Assembly: GCF_001677335.1 (NCBI RefSeq) | Contig: NZ_LZYB01000004.1 | Coordinates: 124,001 to 188,000, forward strand | Origin: Erythrobacter dokdonensis DSW-74 | GTDB taxonomy: Bacteria > Pseudomonadota > Alphaproteobacteria > Sphingomonadales > Sphingomonadaceae | Direction of reading: 5' to 3' | Length of the DNA stretch: 64,000 nucleotides | Part shown: one piece after another, positions 53,464-63,855 of the stretch | Numbering within the stretch: the stretch's first letter is position 1 | How the letters are laid out: each line of letters begins with the position of its first letter | Notes under the pieces: model-generated | The model's input: only the letters and a program-made list of their open reading frames with translations | What the model was told of the DNA's origin: nothing | Database searches by the model: none | Made by a program: the position numbers and the translations under genes

Positions 53464-54471
53464 ATGACCGCCCCCTTCTCCTGGATCCGGCCCGCGCCGC
53501 AGGGCATTTACGTCGCGCCAGCCGATATCTGGGTTGACCCGTCGCGCCCGGTTCCGCGCGCCCTCGTCACCCACGGGCACGCAGATCACGCACGCGGCGG
53601 ACATGGAGAGAGCATTGCGACCCCGGCGACCCTCGCGATCATGCAATTGCGCTACAACACCCGCGAAGGCGCGCGCCCGGCGGAGTATGGCGAAACCGTC
53701 AGTCTGGGCGGCGGCGTCACCGCGACCTTCCTGCCTGCGGGACACGTGCTCGGCTCGGCGCAGATCCTGCTCGAACATGCAGGCGAACGCGTCATTATCA
53801 CCGGCGATTACAAGCGCGTGCCCGATCCCACCTGCGCGCCCTTTGCCGTCACCCCCTGCGACATCTTCATCACCGAGGCGACCTTCGGCCTGCCGGTCTT
53901 CACCCACCCGCCCATCGGTGAGGAGATCGGCAAGCTTCTGAAAGTGTTGCAGGAAAATGCCGACGGCTGCATCCTCGTGGGGGCCTATGCGCTGGGCAAG
54001 GCGCAGCGGGTGATCGCAGAGCTGCGGGCGGCAGGACTTCATGACACCATCTGGCTGCACGGGGCGATGGAGGCCATGTGCCGGCTCTATGAAGAACACG
54101 GGGTGGCGCTCGGTGATCTCAGGCTCGTCAGCGATGCGCCATCAAAAGAGGCGCTGCGCGGCCACATCGTCATCGCCCCTCCTTCCGCGCTCAATGACCG
54201 CTGGAGCCGCCGCCTGCCTGATCCCATCACCGCCATGGCGAGCGGGTGGATGCGGGTGCGCGCCCGCGCCCGCCAACGCGGGGTGGAGCTTCCGCTGGTG
54301 ATCTCCGACCATGCCGACTGGAACGAACTCACCGCCACCATCACGCAAGTGAACCCGCAGGAAACCTGGATCACCCATGGCCGCGAGGAGGCGCTGCTGC
54401 GCTGGTGCCAGTTGAACCAGCGCCGCGCCCGCGCACTGGCGCTGGTGGGCTATGAGGACGAGGACGATTAA
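53464..54471 (+). CDS. Ligase-associated DNA exonuclease (metallo-beta-lactamase fold)
   Basis: A 335-residue beta-CASP/metallo-beta-lactamase nuclease of the ligase-associated group. Metal-ligand motif HxHxDH is seen as THGHADHARG, followed by PAGHVLGSAQILL, ITGDYKR, and FITEATFG. Later motifs include ISDHADWNELT and WITHGREEALLRW. It would process DNA ends for the ligase encoded directly downstream. The stop codon overlaps the ligase start (TAATG), indicating coupled translation. The usual partner helicase of this cassette is not adjacent. Confidence 0.92.
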   Translation: MTAPFSWIRPAPQGIYVAPADIWVDPSRPVPRALVTHGHADHARGGHGESIATPATLAIMQLRYNTREGARPAEYGETVSLGGGVTATFLPAGHVLGSAQILLEHAGERVIITGDYKRVPDPTCAPFAVTPCDIFITEATFGLPVFTHPPIGEEIGKLLKVLQENADGCILVGAYALGKAQRVIAELRAAGLHDTIWLHGAMEAMCRLYEEHGVALGDLRLVSDAPSKEALRGHIVIAPPSALNDRWSRRLPDPITAMASGWMRVRARARQRGVELPLVISDHADWNELTATITQVNPQETWITHGREEALLRWCQLNQRRARALALVGYEDEDD

Positions 54472-56069
54472 TGGAGGAATTCGCCGCCCTCCTCGATGCG
54501 CTGGTCTACACCACCAGCCGCAATCGCAAGCTGGCGCTGATCGCGGACTACCTGCGCGCCGCGCCCGATCCTGACCGTGGCTGGGCGCTGGCGGGCCTGA
54601 CCGGGGGGCTGGATTTTCCGGCGGTCAAATCCTCCACTATCCGGGGCCTGATGATGGAGCGGGTCGATCCGGTGCTGTGGACGCTGAGCCGCGATTTCGT
54701 CGGCGACACGGCGGAGACCGCCAGCCTGCTGTGGCCCGAACCGAAAACGCAAGCGCCAGGGCAAGGCCTGACGCTGACCGAGGTGGTCGAACGCCTGTCA
54801 GCGCTCACCAGGACGACCGCGCCGATAGAGCTGCCCGCGCTGTTCGACCGGATGGATGCCAAAGGCCGCTATGCGCTGATCAAGCTGGCAACCGGCGGGA
54901 TGCGGGTGGGCGTTTCGGCGCGCCTCGCCAAGACCGCCTTCGCACAGGCCTTTGGCGTGGCGGTCGAGGAGGTCGAGGAATACTGGCACGCGCTCACCGC
55001 GCCCTATGACGCGCTGTTCCGCTGGGCGGCGCAGGGCGAGCCCGCGCCCGACCTGGCCAACGTCCCGCGCTTCCGGCCCTTCATGCTCGCCCACCCGCTG
55101 GAAGAAACGCAGGTCGATCTCGAAGACTATGCCGCCGAGTGGAAGTGGGACGGGATCCGCGTGCAACTGGTACGCGCGGGAGGAGAAACGCGGGTCTATT
55201 CGCGTTCGGGCGACGATATTTCAGCCACCTTCCCGGAATTTCTCGATGCCCTGCCGGTAGAGGGGGTGCTGGACGGGGAATTGCTGGTGCGCGGGTCGGC
55301 GCAGGGTGGCAAGGCTGGAGGCGCGGCGAGTTTCAATGCGCTCCAGCAAAGGCTCGGACGCAAGACGGTTTCGGGAAAAATGCTCAAGGAGTATCCCGCC
55401 TTCATCCGCCTCTACGATGTCCTGCTGCTGGAAGGCACCGACTGGCGCGAGGCGCCGTGGAAGTCGCGCCGCGCAACTCTGGAAGGGCTGATGCCGCGCC
55501 TGCCGGAAAGCCATTTCGATCTCTCGCAACTGGTCGAGGCGGAAGACTTCGCCGCGCTCGCCGCCATCCGCGAAACCGCGCGCGACGAGGCGATCGAGGG
55601 CCTGATGCTCAAGCACCGGACAAGCCCCTATCTCGCCGGGCGCAAGGTCGGGCTGTGGTACAAGTGGAAACGCGATCCGCTGCTCGTCGATTGCGTGGTG
55701 ATGTATGCCCAGCGCGGCTCGGGAAAGCGGTCAAGCTTCTACTCCGACTACACCTTCGGCTGCTGGGACGGCGATCCCGATGCGGGCGCGGAATTGCTCC
55801 CGGTGGGCAAGGCCTATTCGGGCTTCACCGATGCGGAGCTGAAGAAGCTCGACAAATTCGTGCGCCAGAACACGGTGGGTCGCTTTGGCCCGGTGCGCGA
55901 GGTGAAGCGCGAACTGGTCTTCGAGGTGGCCTTCGATTCGGTCCACACCAGCAAGCGCCACAAGTCCGGCCTCGCCATGCGCTTCCCCCGCATCCACCGC
56001 ATCCGCTGGGACAAGCCCGCGCACGAAGCCGACCGGGTGGAGGGGTTGCGCGCATTGATAAAGGACTGA
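54471..56069 (+). CDS. ATP-dependent DNA ligase (repair type)
   Basis: A 532-residue ATP-dependent DNA ligase. An N-terminal DNA-binding domain precedes the adenylation domain with KxDG (EWKWDGIRVQLV), and later motifs: ELLVRG, FIRLYDVLLLEGTDW, EGLMLKHR, GLWYKWKRDP. An OB-fold C-domain ends with GLAMRFPRIHRIRWDKP. It is distinct from the NAD-dependent replicative ligase and belongs to the group sometimes named cisplatin-damage-response ligases. It is coupled to the exonuclease gene, suggesting a two-protein end-processing and sealing unit for DNA repair. Confidence 0.94.
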   Translation: MEEFAALLDALVYTTSRNRKLALIADYLRAAPDPDRGWALAGLTGGLDFPAVKSSTIRGLMMERVDPVLWTLSRDFVGDTAETASLLWPEPKTQAPGQGLTLTEVVERLSALTRTTAPIELPALFDRMDAKGRYALIKLATGGMRVGVSARLAKTAFAQAFGVAVEEVEEYWHALTAPYDALFRWAAQGEPAPDLANVPRFRPFMLAHPLEETQVDLEDYAAEWKWDGIRVQLVRAGGETRVYSRSGDDISATFPEFLDALPVEGVLDGELLVRGSAQGGKAGGAASFNALQQRLGRKTVSGKMLKEYPAFIRLYDVLLLEGTDWREAPWKSRRATLEGLMPRLPESHFDLSQLVEAEDFAALAAIRETARDEAIEGLMLKHRTSPYLAGRKVGLWYKWKRDPLLVDCVVMYAQRGSGKRSSFYSDYTFGCWDGDPDAGAELLPVGKAYSGFTDAELKKLDKFVRQNTVGRFGPVREVKRELVFEVAFDSVHTSKRHKSGLAMRFPRIHRIRWDKPAHEADRVEGLRALIKD

Positions 56070-56107
56070 GCGCGGCCTACTTCACCCGCACACCACGGGA
56101 GAGATTC

Positions 56108-56620
56108 ATGTCCTATGCCACCGCCGCGCTTGCCACCTATGCCAACATGCTCGGCACGCTCGATCACCTCGTCGCCAAGGCCGAAGGCCATGAAAAGGGC
56201 GAGGCGCTGCTGCAATCCCGGCTGGCCGAGGACATGTTCCCGCTCCACACCCAGATCCGCTTCACCATCGATCAGGTAGCGACAGCGCTGAACCGTCTCG
56301 GGAACGCCGGATTCGCTGCCGACGATAGCGACATCACCTCCCTCGCCGATGCCCGCGCCCGCATCGCCGCCGCGCGCGATGTGGTCGCAAACACCGACAC
56401 CGCGACCTGGCCCGCGAGCGGCGATACGGTCGAGTTCACCCTGCCCAACGGCATGGCCTTCGCGATGCAGGCCCACGAATATTGCCGCGACTGGGCCACG
56501 CCGCAGGTCTATTTCCACCTGATGGCCGCCTATGCGATCCTGCGCGCCGAGGGCCTTGCGATCGGCAAGGCGGATTACCTCGGCTACATGATGAAATATC
56601 TGAAGCAGCCCGCAGGCTAG
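56108..56620 (+). CDS. DUF1993 family protein
   Basis: A 170-residue DUF1993 protein, a helical DinB-like fold of unknown function. Conserved features: ATYANMLGTLDHLVAKAEGH near the start, RLAEDMFPLHTQIRFTIDQV, and AHEYCRDWATPQVYFHLMAAYAIL-type helix near the end (a candidate metal-site His). It lies 38 bases after the ligase on the same strand, with GAGAG before the ATG. The last four bases overlap the convergent carbonic-anhydrase-like gene. A link to DNA repair is only positional. Confidence 0.85.
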   Translation: MSYATAALATYANMLGTLDHLVAKAEGHEKGEALLQSRLAEDMFPLHTQIRFTIDQVATALNRLGNAGFAADDSDITSLADARARIAAARDVVANTDTATWPASGDTVEFTLPNGMAFAMQAHEYCRDWATPQVYFHLMAAYAILRAEGLAIGKADYLGYMMKYLKQPAG

Positions 56621-57195
56621 CCAAGCGCCGCGGCCACCGCCTTGGCGTGGTGCTTCGCGTTTTCGGCATAATGCGCCACCCCGATCCGCATTCCGGCGAT
56701 GGCCGGTTCAGGCAGGTCGCGCAGCTTGACCGCGGGCCGCCCGGCCCAGAGCTCGCGCTCGCCCATCACCTTGCGCTCGGTCAGCATCGCGCCTGCGGCC
56801 AGCATCGCATCCGAGCCGATCACCGCCTTGTTCATGACGATCGCACCCAGCCCGACAAAGCCGCGGTCGTGAATTGTGCAGCCATGCACCATCGCCATGT
56901 GGCCGATCAGCACATCATCGCCGATCACCAGCGGGCAGCCATCGGGATCGCCGGGGCGCGGCGGGTCGCAATGGAGCACAGAACCGTCCTGGACATTGGT
57001 GCGCTCGCCGATGCGGATCGTGAAGACGTCAGCGCGCAGCACACAATTATACCAGATCGATGAACCCGCGCCGATCTCGACATCGCCGATGATGGTGCAG
57101 CCCGGCGCGATGAAGGCGGTGTCGTGGATTTTCGGGGTTTTCCCGTGGATCGGGATGATGTTGACGCCCGGTCGTTCGGGGTTGCGACTGGTCAT
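56617..57195 (-). CDS. Gamma-class carbonic anhydrase-like hexapeptide protein
   Basis: A 192-residue left-handed beta-helix protein of the gamma carbonic anhydrase group. Hexapeptide turns are seen (TAFIAPGCTIIGDVEIG, SSIWYNCVLRAD, NVQDGSVLH, IGHMAMVHGCTIHD). Histidines in VLHC, IGHMAMVHG and the catalytic-like Gln in VQDG are candidates for zinc binding and activity. It may instead be a PaaY-type thioesterase accessory. The start overlaps the preceding stop in ATGA with the acetyltransferase gene; hemB, acetyltransferase and this gene form an operon. Confidence 0.9.
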   Translation of the reverse strand: MTSRNPERPGVNIIPIHGKTPKIHDTAFIAPGCTIIGDVEIGAGSSIWYNCVLRADVFTIRIGERTNVQDGSVLHCDPPRPGDPDGCPLVIGDDVLIGHMAMVHGCTIHDRGFVGLGAIVMNKAVIGSDAMLAAGAMLTERKVMGERELWAGRPAVKLRDLPEPAIAGMRIGVAHYAENAKHHAKAVAAALG

Positions 57196-57750
57196 TGCTG
57201 GCTCTCCCATTCTTCGCGGGCCATGGCATAGGCGATAATGCGCGGATTTTCGGAATCGAAATCGGCGCTGTCGAAATCGAGATCCTCGCGCCGTTCCATT
57301 CCCAGGCGCAGCATCAGGCCCCAGCTGCCGGTGTTGCCTTGCACCGTCAGCGCGATAACCTCGTCCGCGCCGAAACGGTCAAAGGCGAGTGCAAGCGCGG
57401 CGGTGGCGGCCTCTTTTGCATAACCCTGCCCCCAGGCATCCTCGCGCAGCCGCCAGCCGACCTCCATCATCCCCTGCGGTCCGCCCGCCTGATTGGAGCG
57501 CTTCAATCCGCAGAAGCCGAGCAGCACGCCATCCTCCCTGCGCTCGACCACCCAGAAGGTATGGCCGTGATCGTGCCTGTAGGATTCGAGCCGCGCCCGC
57601 GCGGCAGCCCGCGCGGCCTCGTCCGCCACCCCGCCCAGCCAGCGCATCACGGCAGGCGTATTGGTGACGCGCCAGAACTCCGGCCAGTCCTCCTCGCGCC
57701 AGTCGCGCAAGGCAAGGCGGTCGGTTTCATGCCGGAAGGCATCGGAGGAC

Positions 57751-57758
<8 letters not shown>
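57192..57758 (-). CDS. GNAT family N-acetyltransferase (RimJ/RimL-like)
   Basis: A 188-residue GCN5-related acetyltransferase. It begins with TDRLALRDWREEDWPEFWRV, the usual first strands of RimJ/RimL-type enzymes. The acetyl-CoA loop is WGQGYAKEAATAALALAFD, and NTGSWGLMLRLGMERRED follows as the standard family block. It would acetylate an amino group of a protein or small molecule; the substrate is unknown. It overlaps the end of hemB by eight bases and couples to the next gene by ATGA. Confidence 0.88.
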
Positions 57759-58746
<988 letters not shown>

Positions 58747-58805
58747 AGCCCGAGGTTTAGGCGCAATGGCGCCCGCGCGACAAGCGGTTCGTTACCGGCA
58801 GTTCG

Positions 58806-60578
58806 TTACAGCGAACGCGCCTGTCCGGTCCGCTTGGCAAGGTCGATCTTCTCGATCTCGCGCACCGGCTCCTCGATCTCGGTCGGCAGGGGTTCGAGAT
58901 CCTTCAGCGCTGCGCCGGTTTCCACTTCCTTCAGCCGGATCAGCTGGCGACGGAAATCGATCAGTTCGGTGCCGGTCAGTTCGGCGCGGCTGACAAAGCT
59001 GACGCTGGCGGGATTGATCGCCCGCCCGCCGCGATACATTTCGTAATGGAGGTGAGGGCCGGTCGAAAGCCCGGTCGAGCCGACATAACCGATCACCTGT
59101 CCACGGCGCACCTGCTGGCCGCGGCCCACCGCCATGCGGCTCATGTGGCAATAGCGGGTCGACAGGCCCCCGCCATGCTCCAGTCGCACCGCGATGCCGC
59201 AGCCGCCCGCGCGGCCCGCAGCGCTCACCCGCCCGTCGCTGACGGCGACGATCGGCGTTCCGTAGCGCGCCTTGAAGTCCATCCCGGCGTGCATCCGCTT
59301 GTAACCCAGGATCGGATGGCGGCGCATCCCGAAGCCCGACGTGATCCGGCCCGGCACCGGAGCCAGCAAGCCGCCCCGCTGCTCGCCCACGCCCGATGCC
59401 TCGTAGAAACGACCATCCTTGCCCCAGCGCATCAGCTGGGTGCGCGGCTTGCCGCCGCGATCGACCCCGGCATAGAGCAATTGCCCCGCCTGGCGCTCGC
59501 CGGTTGCGGCGCGGCGATAGGCAAGGATGATATCGAATTCGTCGGTGGAGCGGACTTCGCGTTCCATATCGACCTGCGCATCGAGCGCCTTGAGATAGTC
59601 CTGCACTGCGCTCGCCGGGACCCCGGCCTGCCGCATCGAGCGGTACAGACTGCTGCCGACCGTGCCGCGCACGCGCAGCGGGGTCTCGTCCACGCGGATG
59701 ATGTTGCGTTTGAGCGCCAGGGGTCCGCTCGGGATGACTGGCGTGCCATCCTCGGCGGTTTCGCCGACACCGGGCCGGGTGAGTTCGAGTTCGAGATCGA
59801 AGCGGGCGCGGAAGGCGAGGCTGTCCAGCGGGCGCGGCTGGCCCGGAGCCGGGCGGCGGCCCAGCAATACGTCAAGCTGGGTGCCCGGAGCGATATCGGA
59901 CAGCGGCACAGCCTGCCCGACCAGCGCCTCGGCGCGGTCGATGTCGCCGGATGCAACGCCCGCGCGGCGCAGCATGCTGGCAAAGCTGTCGCCCGGCGCC
60001 AGCGTGACCACAAGCTGGATCTGGGGCCGTTCCGGCGCGCTCTTCAGGGGGATGACATGCCCGGTCGGTCCCATGCGGCGGCCCGAATCCGCGCCCAGCG
60101 CCAGCGGCAGGATCATCTGGCTGCGCATTTCGCTGACCACCTCGTCATCCTGCGGCATGGCAGGACGCGCTTCGAGCGGGGTCAGGTCGGGCCAGAATGC
60201 CAGCGCCAGCGCGCCGAGACCGACCATCGTGCCGACACCGCGAAACCAGCGGCGGCTGCCGATATTCTCGGCCAGATCGGGCGCGAGATCGAGGCCGTCG
60301 AACCAGCGCGAGGCGGCGAGCTTCCATTCGTCATATCGCTCGCTGAAACCATTGACCCGGGCCACCACCTTGCGCCGGGCCTGCTCGGCCTTGGTCGGGG
60401 GAGCGAGCTTCCTGGAATTGCGCAGGTAGGGGAGCAATTCGCGCGCGGCCTCGGGATCCACGGGGACGGCGGCAGGGACGGGCCCGACCGGCATTGGTGC
60501 GCGCGCGCGGTCGCCCGTTTCGGGCGCGCTATCTGCCTCGGGCAGCTCGCCTGGATTGCGCGCGTGGTCCAACATCAT
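58806..60578 (-). CDS. Large M23 family metallopeptidase
   Basis: About 590 residues: cytoplasmic N-terminus with Pro-rich stretch, one TM helix (TMVGLGALALAFWPDLTPL), a periplasmic region resembling Csd3/MepM-type N-terminal domains (VVTLAPGDSFASMLRRAGV, then VRGTVGSSLYRSMRQAGVPA), and an intact C-terminal M23 domain. Zinc ligands are in KRMHAGMDFKARYG and GPHLHYEMYRGG; the loop GFGMRRHPILGYKR is standard. It probably cleaves peptidoglycan cross-links during growth. Two adjacent ATGs (60578, 60575) follow GGGG. Divergent from the helicase gene. Confidence 0.92.
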   Translation of the reverse strand: MMLDHARNPGELPEADSAPETGDRARAPMPVGPVPAAVPVDPEAARELLPYLRNSRKLAPPTKAEQARRKVVARVNGFSERYDEWKLAASRWFDGLDLAPDLAENIGSRRWFRGVGTMVGLGALALAFWPDLTPLEARPAMPQDDEVVSEMRSQMILPLALGADSGRRMGPTGHVIPLKSAPERPQIQLVVTLAPGDSFASMLRRAGVASGDIDRAEALVGQAVPLSDIAPGTQLDVLLGRRPAPGQPRPLDSLAFRARFDLELELTRPGVGETAEDGTPVIPSGPLALKRNIIRVDETPLRVRGTVGSSLYRSMRQAGVPASAVQDYLKALDAQVDMEREVRSTDEFDIILAYRRAATGERQAGQLLYAGVDRGGKPRTQLMRWGKDGRFYEASGVGEQRGGLLAPVPGRITSGFGMRRHPILGYKRMHAGMDFKARYGTPIVAVSDGRVSAAGRAGGCGIAVRLEHGGGLSTRYCHMSRMAVGRGQQVRRGQVIGYVGSTGLSTGPHLHYEMYRGGRAINPASVSFVSRAELTGTELIDFRRQLIRLKEVETGAALKDLEPLPTEIEEPVREIEKIDLAKRTGQARSL

Positions 60579-60705
60579 TGCCCCGACTGTCGTGCCCCTT
60601 GCGGGCAGACCCCGCCCGCCTTGTCGCATTTCTCTGCCCGATCAAAGTAAACTTCGCATTAACCAGCGACCAAATGCATCACGGGTGCGATAAGTTGTTG
60701 CCCGT

Positions 60706-63480
60706 ATGAGCGAACCGGGGCCGGACGCGGCCTTGCCCGGATGGCCCAAGCCTGACAGAACGGTCGGCGCCGTGACCTCCCCTCATCCTGCCAGACCCGT
60801 TCCCCAGCGCGCAGGCACTTCGCGCGACGAGCGGGTCCGTGCGGTGCTCGGCCCGACCAATACCGGCAAGACCCATCTGGCGATCGAGCGGATGTGCGGC
60901 CATTCGTCGGGGCTGATGGGCTTTCCGCTGCGATTGCTGGCGCGCGAGGTGTATGACCGTGTACGCGCTATCAAGGGGGACAATCAGGTCGCCCTGATCA
61001 CCGGCGAGGAGCGGATCGAGCCGCCGCAAGCGCGCTATTTCCTCTGCACCGCCGAAGCCATGCCGCGGAGCATGGGCGAACACGCCTTCGTCGCGCTGGA
61101 CGAGGCGCAGCTCGGCGCGGACCCCGAACGCGGCCATATCTTTACCGACCGGCTGCTGCATGCGCGCGGGCGGGAAGAAACCATGATCCTCGGCTCGGCG
61201 ACGCTGGAACCGATGGTCAAGGCGCTGATCCCCAAGGCAGAGATCACCGGCCGCCCGCGTTTTTCGACTCTCCGCCATGCAGGGGTGTGCAAATTGTCGC
61301 GCCTGCCCAAGCGTTCCGCGATCGTCGCCTTCTCGGTGGAACAAGTCTACGCCATGGCCGAGGCGCTGCGGCGTTTCCGGGGCGGGGCGGCGGTGGTGAT
61401 GGGCGCGCTATCGCCTGAGACCCGCAACAAGCAGGTGGAATTGTTCCAGTCGGGCGAGGTCGATTACATCGTCGCCACCGATGCTATCGGGATGGGGCTG
61501 AACCTCGATCTGGATCATGTCGCCTTTGCAGCGCTTTCCAAATATGACGGGCGGCGCAAGCGGCGGCTCACCCCGTCGGAAATGGCGCAGATTGCCGGGC
61601 GTGCGGGACGACACCAGCGCGACGGCACCTTCGGCACGCTGTCGGGCACCGGAAAGGGCGACGGGGAACCGCTCGCCTTCACCGACGAGGAAGTTTACGC
61701 GATCGAGGAACACAGGTTCGCGCCGCTTACCCACCTGTTCTGGCGCGAGGCCGAACCGCGCTTCGACAATCTCGACACACTGATTGCCGATCTCGAAACG
61801 CGGCCGGGGGAACCTGTACTGCGCGCCGCACCCGAAGCGATCGATCTCGCCGTGCTCAAGCGGCTCGCCGGAGAGCGTATTGCCGACTCCGTCAAGGGCG
61901 CGGGCGCGGTGCGGCGTTTCTGGGAAGCCTGCTCGCTCCCCGATTTCCGCAATCTCGGAGTCGAGCCCCATGCCCGCTTCGTCGCACGCTTGTGGGAAGA
62001 CCTGGCACAAGGCTATCTCGGCGCCGATTTCGTCGCTGCGCGCATTGCCGAGCTTGACCGGATGCAGGGCGACATCGACACGCTGCAGGGGCGCATCGCT
62101 GCGATTCGCAGCTGGGCTTACATTTGCCAGCGGCCTGACTGGGTGCTGGCGCGGGACGAAATGGCCGCACGCGCACGCGCGGTCGAGGCGAAGCTCTCGG
62201 ATGCGTTGCATGCGCGACTGACCGAGCGCTTCGTCAACCGGAGGACGACACTCTTGATGAAATCGCTGGGCCAGGACGCGGGCGCGCTGCCCGTCACGCT
62301 CGAACCTGACGGCCATCTGACGGTCGAGGGCGAAAGCATCGGGCGGCTCGAAGGCTTCCGTTTCCATGTTGATCCTGACGCAGGCGTGGCCGATCGCCGG
62401 ATGCTGCTGGCGGCAGGCGAGAAAGCGCTGCCCGCGCTGCTGGCCGAACGGGCCGACTGGCTGCTGTCGCGGGGCTTTGCAGAGCTGGAGATTTCCGGCG
62501 GCGCGATCCGCTGGCAGAACCGCACCCTGGCGGACATTGCCTTTCCGGGCCAACCGGGCGCGGGCAATTTCGGGACGCCGAGGCTGACCCTTTCCCGCGA
62601 CCTCGCGCTGTTGCCCGAAGGTGCGCGGACGAAGCTCGAGGCCAAGCTTGCGGCGTGGCTGGAACAGCAGCTCGAACCGCTCGAACCCTTGCGCAAGCTG
62701 GCCGAGGCTGCCCGCGATCCCGAGGCCGGGCCGGAGGCACGCGCGGTCGTCATCGCGCTGATCGAGGCGCGCGGCGTGGTGGGACGCGAGGAAGCGCGGC
62801 TCGAACACCTGCCCAAGGAGATGCGGCCTTACCTGCGCAAGCTGGGCGTCACTTTCGGTACACTCGACATCTTCGCTGCACCGATTTTGAAGCCCGCGCC
62901 GCGCCGGTTGCTGCACGCGCTCGGGCTTGATCCGCGCAGCCTTCAGGAGGCGATGCTGCCGGTGCTGGCCGAGGGCAGCTGGCCGAAGGGCCGCCTGCCG
63001 GCCGGTTACCGGTTGGCCGGGACGCAAGCCATCCGGGTCGATCTGGCCGAAAAGATCCTGCGCGCCGCCTTTGAAGCTCGCGGAAAGGTGGCGGCCGCTC
63101 GCCCGAAGGACCGCAACATCCGCTTCGCGCTGGATCTGGCGCTGGCAGTCTCGATCGGATTGCAGGAGGACAATGCCCGCCGTCTGCTGGGCAGCGCGGG
63201 GTTCCGCTGCGATCGCGCCCGCGCTCTGCCCGAAGGCGCCCATGGTGCGCCCGCGCCCGACCGCTGGCACTGGCGCCCGCGCCGGCCCGACGAGGCGAGG
63301 CGGGAGCGGCATGATCGGCCGGCCAAGCACGCCGGCAAGGGCGAAGGCCGCGACCGGGCCGGACACAAGGGCCGGTCCGATAGCCGCCGGGCAGGGCCAC
63401 GCCCCGCCCCCAAGCCCGATACCGGCCCGGCCCGCGCCGGCGGTGCATTCGACAAGCTGGCGGACCTGCTCAAGCGATGA
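60706..63480 (+). CDS. Suv3-like DEXH RNA helicase
   Basis: A 924-residue superfamily 2 helicase similar to mitochondrial Suv3, the helicase of the RNA degradosome. Motif I is LGPTNTGKTHLAIERM, motif II is DEAQ in VALDEAQLGAD, and motif III is ILGSATLEPM. The second RecA domain has VIVATDAIGMGLNLDLDHV-like and QIAGRAGRHQRDG segments. A long helical region follows, and the C-terminus is highly basic (Arg/Lys/Gly/Pro-rich), probably RNA-binding. Its stop overlaps the S4-domain gene start (ATGA). The role in RNA turnover is inferred from the homology. Confidence 0.92.
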   Translation: MSEPGPDAALPGWPKPDRTVGAVTSPHPARPVPQRAGTSRDERVRAVLGPTNTGKTHLAIERMCGHSSGLMGFPLRLLAREVYDRVRAIKGDNQVALITGEERIEPPQARYFLCTAEAMPRSMGEHAFVALDEAQLGADPERGHIFTDRLLHARGREETMILGSATLEPMVKALIPKAEITGRPRFSTLRHAGVCKLSRLPKRSAIVAFSVEQVYAMAEALRRFRGGAAVVMGALSPETRNKQVELFQSGEVDYIVATDAIGMGLNLDLDHVAFAALSKYDGRRKRRLTPSEMAQIAGRAGRHQRDGTFGTLSGTGKGDGEPLAFTDEEVYAIEEHRFAPLTHLFWREAEPRFDNLDTLIADLETRPGEPVLRAAPEAIDLAVLKRLAGERIADSVKGAGAVRRFWEACSLPDFRNLGVEPHARFVARLWEDLAQGYLGADFVAARIAELDRMQGDIDTLQGRIAAIRSWAYICQRPDWVLARDEMAARARAVEAKLSDALHARLTERFVNRRTTLLMKSLGQDAGALPVTLEPDGHLTVEGESIGRLEGFRFHVDPDAGVADRRMLLAAGEKALPALLAERADWLLSRGFAELEISGGAIRWQNRTLADIAFPGQPGAGNFGTPRLTLSRDLALLPEGARTKLEAKLAAWLEQQLEPLEPLRKLAEAARDPEAGPEARAVVIALIEARGVVGREEARLEHLPKEMRPYLRKLGVTFGTLDIFAAPILKPAPRRLLHALGLDPRSLQEAMLPVLAEGSWPKGRLPAGYRLAGTQAIRVDLAEKILRAAFEARGKVAAARPKDRNIRFALDLALAVSIGLQEDNARRLLGSAGFRCDRARALPEGAHGAPAPDRWHWRPRRPDEARRERHDRPAKHAGKGEGRDRAGHKGRSDSRRAGPRPAPKPDTGPARAGGAFDKLADLLKR

Positions 63481-63845
63481 GCGAAAGCGAGGGTGCAGGT
63501 TCGATCCGGATCGACCGGCTACTGGTCTATCTGCGCTTCGCCCGTACCCGTTCCGCCGCGCAGGCGCTGATCGATGCCCATGCCCTGCGGCGCAACCGCA
63601 AGCACGTGCTGCGCGGGTCCGAACAGGTCCGTATCGGCGATGTCCTGACGCTGGCCCAGGGAGAGCGCGTGCGGGTCATCGAGTTGCTGGCGCTGCCCGG
63701 CCGCCGTCTTTCGCCCGCGCTTGCGCTTTCGCATTATCGTGAGGTTGACGCTGGCAATCTTGACCCTAAAGGGCAAAAGTCCCTAGCAGCGTCGCCTCTC
63801 ATGGCTGCCAGCCAGCCGCCCGACGTTCCCGAAGACCTCGTGTGA
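63477..63845 (+). CDS. S4 domain RNA-binding protein (Hsp15-like)
   Basis: A 122-residue protein with an S4 RNA-binding domain: [20 protein letters not shown] then [18 protein letters not shown], ending in [20 protein letters not shown]. The basic core would contact structured RNA; relatives (Hsp15) bind stalled 50S-nascent-chain complexes. It is translationally coupled to the helicase gene, so a shared role with RNA or ribosomes is likely. A short disordered C-terminal tail follows. Confidence 0.9.
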   Translation: MSESEGAGSIRIDRLLVYLRFARTRSAAQALIDAHALRRNRKHVLRGSEQVRIGDVLTLAQGERVRVIELLALPGRRLSPALALSHYREVDAGNLDPKGQKSLAASPLMAASQPPDVPEDLV

Positions 63846-63855
63846 AAGAGCCGCA

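Noticed and set aside
51003..53507. Open frame of 834 codons on the minus strand opposite clpA
   Set aside because: It mirrors the codon structure of clpA; composition is Arg/His/Val-rich with no recognisable domain or ribosome site.
61408..63366. Open frame of 652 codons opposite the Suv3-like helicase
   Set aside because: Antisense shadow of a complete helicase gene.
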